Assembly (NCBI GenBank): GCA_020846955.1 | Contig: JADLCZ010000055.1 | Coordinates: forward strand, 1-6,899 | Length of the DNA: 6,899 bases | DNA from: Candidatus Nomurabacteria bacterium | GTDB taxonomy: Bacteria > Patescibacteriota > Minisyncoccia > Phycocordibacterales > UBA9973 | Direction: 5' to 3' | Shown here: positions 4,209-6,899 of the stretch, piece by piece | How the letters are laid out: each line of letters begins with the position of its first letter | Numbering within the stretch: position 1 is the stretch's first letter | Position numbers and translations under genes: made by a program | Notes under the pieces: generated by a model | Databases searched by the model: none | The model's input: the letters and a program-made list of their open reading frames with translations, nothing else | What the model was told of the DNA's origin: nothing

Positions 4209-5857
4209 TAGGCAATTTCTTTTAGATAACATTCTTCGCAAGCAATTTTTTGATACCCCCAACTCTTTGGATAGTAGCCTACAATATCTTTTGCGCAATA
4301 AATGCATTTATAGGCCTCGCCACTTGTTTGGCCGAGCGTCACCATTCGCTCTTTTGTTCGGACATCAAAATGCACTCGCGGTAATGCAATATTTTTCTGT
4401 TTCAAAAAAGATAATTCAGCAGGTGCAATATTGTACCTCCAGCCGGTTACAGGGCAAATAAGTGCTTGCTTGGAAATTGAAGCGTCAACATCAGAAATTA
4501 AATCTGGCAGTTCGCTTGTCGACATACCTTCAATTTTTTGACTTTCTTTTTCTTCCCAATACCCACCTCTCGCCTCTACATATTCTTTCGTCACTTCCGG
4601 AAAATAAATCGAAGCAGTCGAGAGATTATATGGGCAAAGCCCTAATGAATACGGCGGAAATTTCCCATATTCTCCACGAGCTTTCATGTCAGCCACAATT
4701 TTTTCTTTCAGTGTATTGTATTCTGCCTCTGTATATTGAATATTTAAAATACAATATTTCTTTTTACGCAAACTCACGCAGCCAAAACAATAATCCACCT
4801 CCAAACATTGATCGCAGTATTCTGAAAAACGAGCCCCATCACACCAGATTGAGCCCTTGAGATCATAAGCATTTGTACAGCAGCTATTATTACCAGAAAC
4901 TTGTATACTCCAACAACCAGTCATATCAATACAATCCTTAGCTTTTAATCCACGAAGACAGTTAACACAATTTTCAGAATCTTCCCAGCAGAAAACATTT
5001 GTACAGTTATTGCAATTCGTCATATAAGTACCAAATGAGTCGTATGTTTTTATATTAAAATTTTCTTTATGAACTGCATTATTTTTTAATATATCTCTAT
5101 ATTGGTTTTTAAGATTCTGTAGTTCTGTGTAGGATCCAAAATTAATTGTTTTCATTTTTTCTTCATAATCATGTTTGTTATATTGAACATTCTCTATGCA
5201 ATATGATTTACCACGCAAATTCCAAGACATAAAACAATTTGAGCAATTTCGGCAATCAAACAAAAATGAACTATCAATACAATCTCGACAATTTTTTGAG
5301 AATAATAAATTATAAGAGTTAAAACAGTACCCACAATCATAACATTGATCAAGATTAAAGACATGAGATATGTCTGCAGAATCTTTTATGTCAATCGCAC
5401 GATAACCATATAAAAGATTCTCCGCTCGTAATGTTGAGCGAGATAAATAACAATTTTTTGATTCCCAAGCGTCGTCGCACCAGTCACAATCCACATTTTG
5501 AGCGCCTTGCTGATGAGGGCGAGGAACTTTTTCTTGGAGTTCCTTTAATTGATTAAAAAATGAAAGCCCTGGATCATAATCTTGTCCATAATCCATCGGG
5601 TCCCAAGCATCACCCCACCACTCTTTGGAAGTATAGATTGGATAGCGCGCATTCTCTGGCAACACTGTGATTAGCCTTTCTCCCGTAAGATCAGATTGTC
5701 CTGTGCGAAATTTACCAAATGGCCAAAATGCCATGTGCTGTTTCCACCGGCACTGTACACAAATATCAGGAATAACGAGATTAACTTTCTCGTACATTAT
5801 CCTTTCCCTATCAGTTATCTCAAATTCTGTATTGCAATAGACACAAATTTTGTTCAT
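4208..5857 (-). CDS. Cys-rich double zinc-ribbon protein with duplicated cysteine-lattice modules, function unknown
   Basis: The protein has 549 residues and 37 cysteines. An N-terminal zinc ribbon has C5-x2-C8 and C33-x2-C36, and a C-terminal ribbon has C518-x2-C521 and C540-x2-C543. Between them, WWGDAWDPMDYGQDYD (80-95) is followed by two cysteine-dense modules (about 124-220 and 282-369), each closing on a similar motif, SYCIENVQY (218-226) and KYCILNIQY (367-375), and a charged helix. Cysteines in each module are almost all spaced by multiples of three residues, suggesting a beta-solenoid-like fold with metal or stacked thiols (inference). I recognise the architecture as a CPR-enriched family that databases label inconsistently; no function is known to me. 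No signal peptide or membrane segment is seen. An in-frame GTG at 5872 would add five residues, but the ATG at 5857 gives the family-like start MNKICVYC. The stop overlaps the next start. Confidence 0.88.
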   Translation of the reverse strand: MNKICVYCNTEFEITDRERIMYEKVNLVIPDICVQCRWKQHMAFWPFGKFRTGQSDLTGERLITVLPENARYPIYTSKEWWGDAWDPMDYGQDYDPGLSFFNQLKELQEKVPRPHQQGAQNVDCDWCDDAWESKNCYLSRSTLRAENLLYGYRAIDIKDSADISHVFNLDQCYDCGYCFNSYNLLFSKNCRDCIDSSFLFDCRNCSNCFMSWNLRGKSYCIENVQYNKHDYEEKMKTINFGSYTELQNLKNQYRDILKNNAVHKENFNIKTYDSFGTYMTNCNNCTNVFCWEDSENCVNCLRGLKAKDCIDMTGCWSIQVSGNNSCCTNAYDLKGSIWCDGARFSEYCDQCLEVDYCFGCVSLRKKKYCILNIQYTEAEYNTLKEKIVADMKARGEYGKFPPYSLGLCPYNLSTASIYFPEVTKEYVEARGGYWEEKESQKIEGMSTSELPDLISDVDASISKQALICPVTGWRYNIAPAELSFLKQKNIALPRVHFDVRTKERMVTLGQTSGEAYKCIYCAKDIVGYYPKSWGYQKIACEECYLKEIA

Positions 5858-5863
5858 ATCTAA

Positions 5864-5891
5864 AGTATACACTTACAAATAAAAACATCAA
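5864..5891 (-). promoter_or_regulatory. Leaderless-type promoter of the Cys-rich protein gene
   Basis: On the minus strand TTGATG (5891-5886), a 16-bp spacer and TATACT (5869-5864) lie 6 nt before the ATG at 5857. The normal start distance after a -10 puts transcription at or next to the A of the ATG. The -35 overlaps the trhO stop codon (TGA, 5890-5888). No Shine-Dalgarno sequence is present. Confidence 0.6.
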
Positions 5892-6838
5892 ACAAATTTT
5901 TTTAAAAGATTTTTCTTTGTTGTGTACCATTTCCATTTAAGATCGCATTTCCAATCACAGTACGCTACCCCTCCTGACGGATGATTACCCTCTGGCTCCT
6001 CTAAACAATTTTCGCAGCAGATGAAATGCTTGTGGCAGAGGAGATTTGAACAGTTCACATAGTGCTCGCTTGCAGTGCCACACTTCTCACATTTGCCGAT
6101 TATTTCATGATTGGCTTCATCTTCGAAATGCATTGTATTGCGCTTGTCGAAAACATAGAGTGATCCTTTGAAATCCTGCCCTGGATATTTCTGCATATAG
6201 CTGACGATTCCGCCATCGAGTTGGTAAACATCTTTGAATCCTTCACGGACAAGTAGGCCTGAAGCCTTTTCACATCGCACACCGCCTGTACATACAGTCA
6301 ATACAGTTTTGTCTTTCAAATCTTCTATTTTATTTAAATTTTCTTTTAAGTCGCGAAAATTATTTAAATCGGGGAAAACAGTGCCCTCAAATTTGCCAAC
6401 CTTCAATTCATAATCATTACGCATATCTACAATATGAAATTCCCTACCTTCCTCATACCATTTTTTTAAATCCTCTGGTTTTAGATGTACGCCTGTAATT
6501 TGATTTGGGTCTATATCATCTTGGTCTCCTAAATGTAGTGACACAATTTCCGGACGAGCTTTGACAGATAATCTTGGGAAAGATGTACCATCAGTTGAGC
6601 CATTACTAACTTTCCAATGAATATCGGCAAATCTTGGATCAGCTTTCATAATAGCCATATACTCTTCACATGCCTCCTTTGTACCCTCAAATGTACAATT
6701 AATGCCTTCGTGCGCTACAATAGCCCGCCCTTTAAATCCTAGGCGCTGAGCAAGCTCAAATTGCAAATCCCGTTCCATTTTAGGATCAGCTATATATACA
6801 TATTTATAAAAAAGGATTATTTTATACTCTTTATTCAT
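5888..6838 (-). CDS. trhO: tRNA uridine(34) hydroxylase, rhodanese-domain protein
   Basis: TrhO (YceA) adds oxygen to the 5 position of U34 in the anticodon wobble base of certain tRNAs, making 5-hydroxyuridine by an oxygen-dependent route. The 316-residue length fits the family (about 320-350). The N-terminal alpha/beta domain contains AHEGINCTFEG (42-52). The rhodanese domain follows, with VDMRNDYELKVGKFEG (137-152), the catalytic loop CTGGVRCEKAS (183-193; Cys183 active, Cys189 conserved) and LDGGIVSY (207-214). The C-terminal region (250-298) carries nine cysteines, including C250/C253, C274/C275/C278 and C294/C298, a predicted zinc site. It has its own strong promoter and no partner gene on the upstream side within the window. 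If the host is a fermentative CPR cell, an oxygen-using tRNA enzyme is worth noting. The ATG lacks a Shine-Dalgarno sequence; the start agrees with the family. Confidence 0.95.
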   Translation of the reverse strand: MNKEYKIILFYKYVYIADPKMERDLQFELAQRLGFKGRAIVAHEGINCTFEGTKEACEEYMAIMKADPRFADIHWKVSNGSTDGTSFPRLSVKARPEIVSLHLGDQDDIDPNQITGVHLKPEDLKKWYEEGREFHIVDMRNDYELKVGKFEGTVFPDLNNFRDLKENLNKIEDLKDKTVLTVCTGGVRCEKASGLLVREGFKDVYQLDGGIVSYMQKYPGQDFKGSLYVFDKRNTMHFEDEANHEIIGKCEKCGTASEHYVNCSNLLCHKHFICCENCLEEPEGNHPSGGVAYCDWKCDLKWKWYTTKKNLLKKFV

Positions 6839-6846
6839 GTAGGGAG

Positions 6847-6875
6847 ATTATAGCAAAAAGTCGCCCTATTGCCAA
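6847..6875 (-). promoter_or_regulatory. Strong extended -10 promoter of trhO
   Basis: On the minus strand TTGGCA (6875-6870, 5 of 6 to consensus), exactly 17 bp, then TATAAT (6852-6847, perfect) with an upstream TGC that makes an extended -10. The ATG follows 8 nt after the hexamer, so the mRNA leader should be zero to two nucleotides. Beyond it the window holds only 24 more bases (6876-6899), AT-rich, with no gene that I can see. Confidence 0.8.
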
Positions 6876-6899
6876 AAAAATTTATAAAGTATACAGTAA

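Noticed and set aside
4209..4307. Upstream extension of the transglutaminase-like gene to an earlier start at 4307
   Set aside because: It would overlap the conserved C-terminal zinc ribbon of the upstream gene by 100 bp. The TAATG overlap is the normal coupled arrangement, and the added residues look like a shadow translation.
3898..4461. Open frame of 187 codons on the plus strand
   Set aside because: It runs antisense across two well-supported genes and has no family resemblance.
4462..4860. Open frame of 132 codons on the plus strand
   Set aside because: It lies antisense within the Cys-rich gene, whose own frame is strongly constrained by regularly spaced cysteines.
5858..5872. GTG start five codons upstream for the Cys-rich protein
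   Set aside because: The codons overlap the -10 hexamer, and the family-like N-terminus begins at the ATG at 5857.
5888..5890. Recoded TGA (as in some CPR lineages that read TGA as glycine)
   Set aside because: The TGA ends trhO at the normal family length, and the other complete genes end in TAA or TAG without internal TGA. The standard code is sufficient, though one window cannot exclude recoding.
6100..6282. Second minus-strand frame of 60 codons inside trhO
   Set aside because: It overlaps the well-conserved rhodanese part of trhO in another frame and has no independent support.

Overview
The window is about 6.9 kb of AT-rich bacterial DNA with seven protein genes, all on the minus strand, so transcription runs from right to left. 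Several products resemble families I recall as typical of the Candidate Phyla Radiation (Patescibacteria), particularly the Parcubacteria: a 37-cysteine double zinc-ribbon protein, a secreted Lys/Glu-rich coiled-coil protein with a conserved helical C-terminal half, and a small membrane protein with an acidic IDxxL-type tail. The small, tightly packed genes, the shortened MetK and the lack of any Shine-Dalgarno sequence fit that placement. The lineage is an inference from these features, not a search result.

Layout in transcription order (right to left). At 6838-5888 lies trhO, a rhodanese-type tRNA U34 hydroxylase, behind a near-consensus extended -10 promoter. At 5857-4208 lies a Cys-rich protein of unknown function. 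Its promoter -35 overlaps the trhO stop codon and its -10 sits 6 nt before the ATG. Its stop overlaps the start (TAATG) of a small predicted transglutaminase-like protein at 4208-3591, so these two form a translationally coupled pair. A 42-bp dyad covers the end of that gene. The 256-base non-coding stretch 3335-3590 then holds a promoter, a SAM-I-type riboswitch with overlapping antiterminator and terminator, and the metK start.

The riboswitch feeds metK (3334-2396), which encodes an unusually compact SAM synthetase, giving a feedback loop in which the enzyme's product should switch off its own mRNA. After a 100-bp gap come a secreted coiled-coil protein (2295-1099) and, 11 bp later, a small membrane protein (1087-845), a likely envelope pair closed by a symmetric terminator at 805-832. 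The final gene, cut by the left window edge, is an FAD-dependent HI0933/BaiN-like oxidoreductase (784-1), with an extended -10 box right against its start.

The best material for a second look is the SAM riboswitch with a compensatory pseudoknot change and a dispersed-repeat-like motif in its P3 arm, a 27-bp palindrome inside the oxidoreductase reading frame, the strict three-residue spacing of cysteines in the Cys-rich protein, and the repeated leaderless-looking promoter layout. I see no rRNA, tRNA, CRISPR array, transposase or phage gene.
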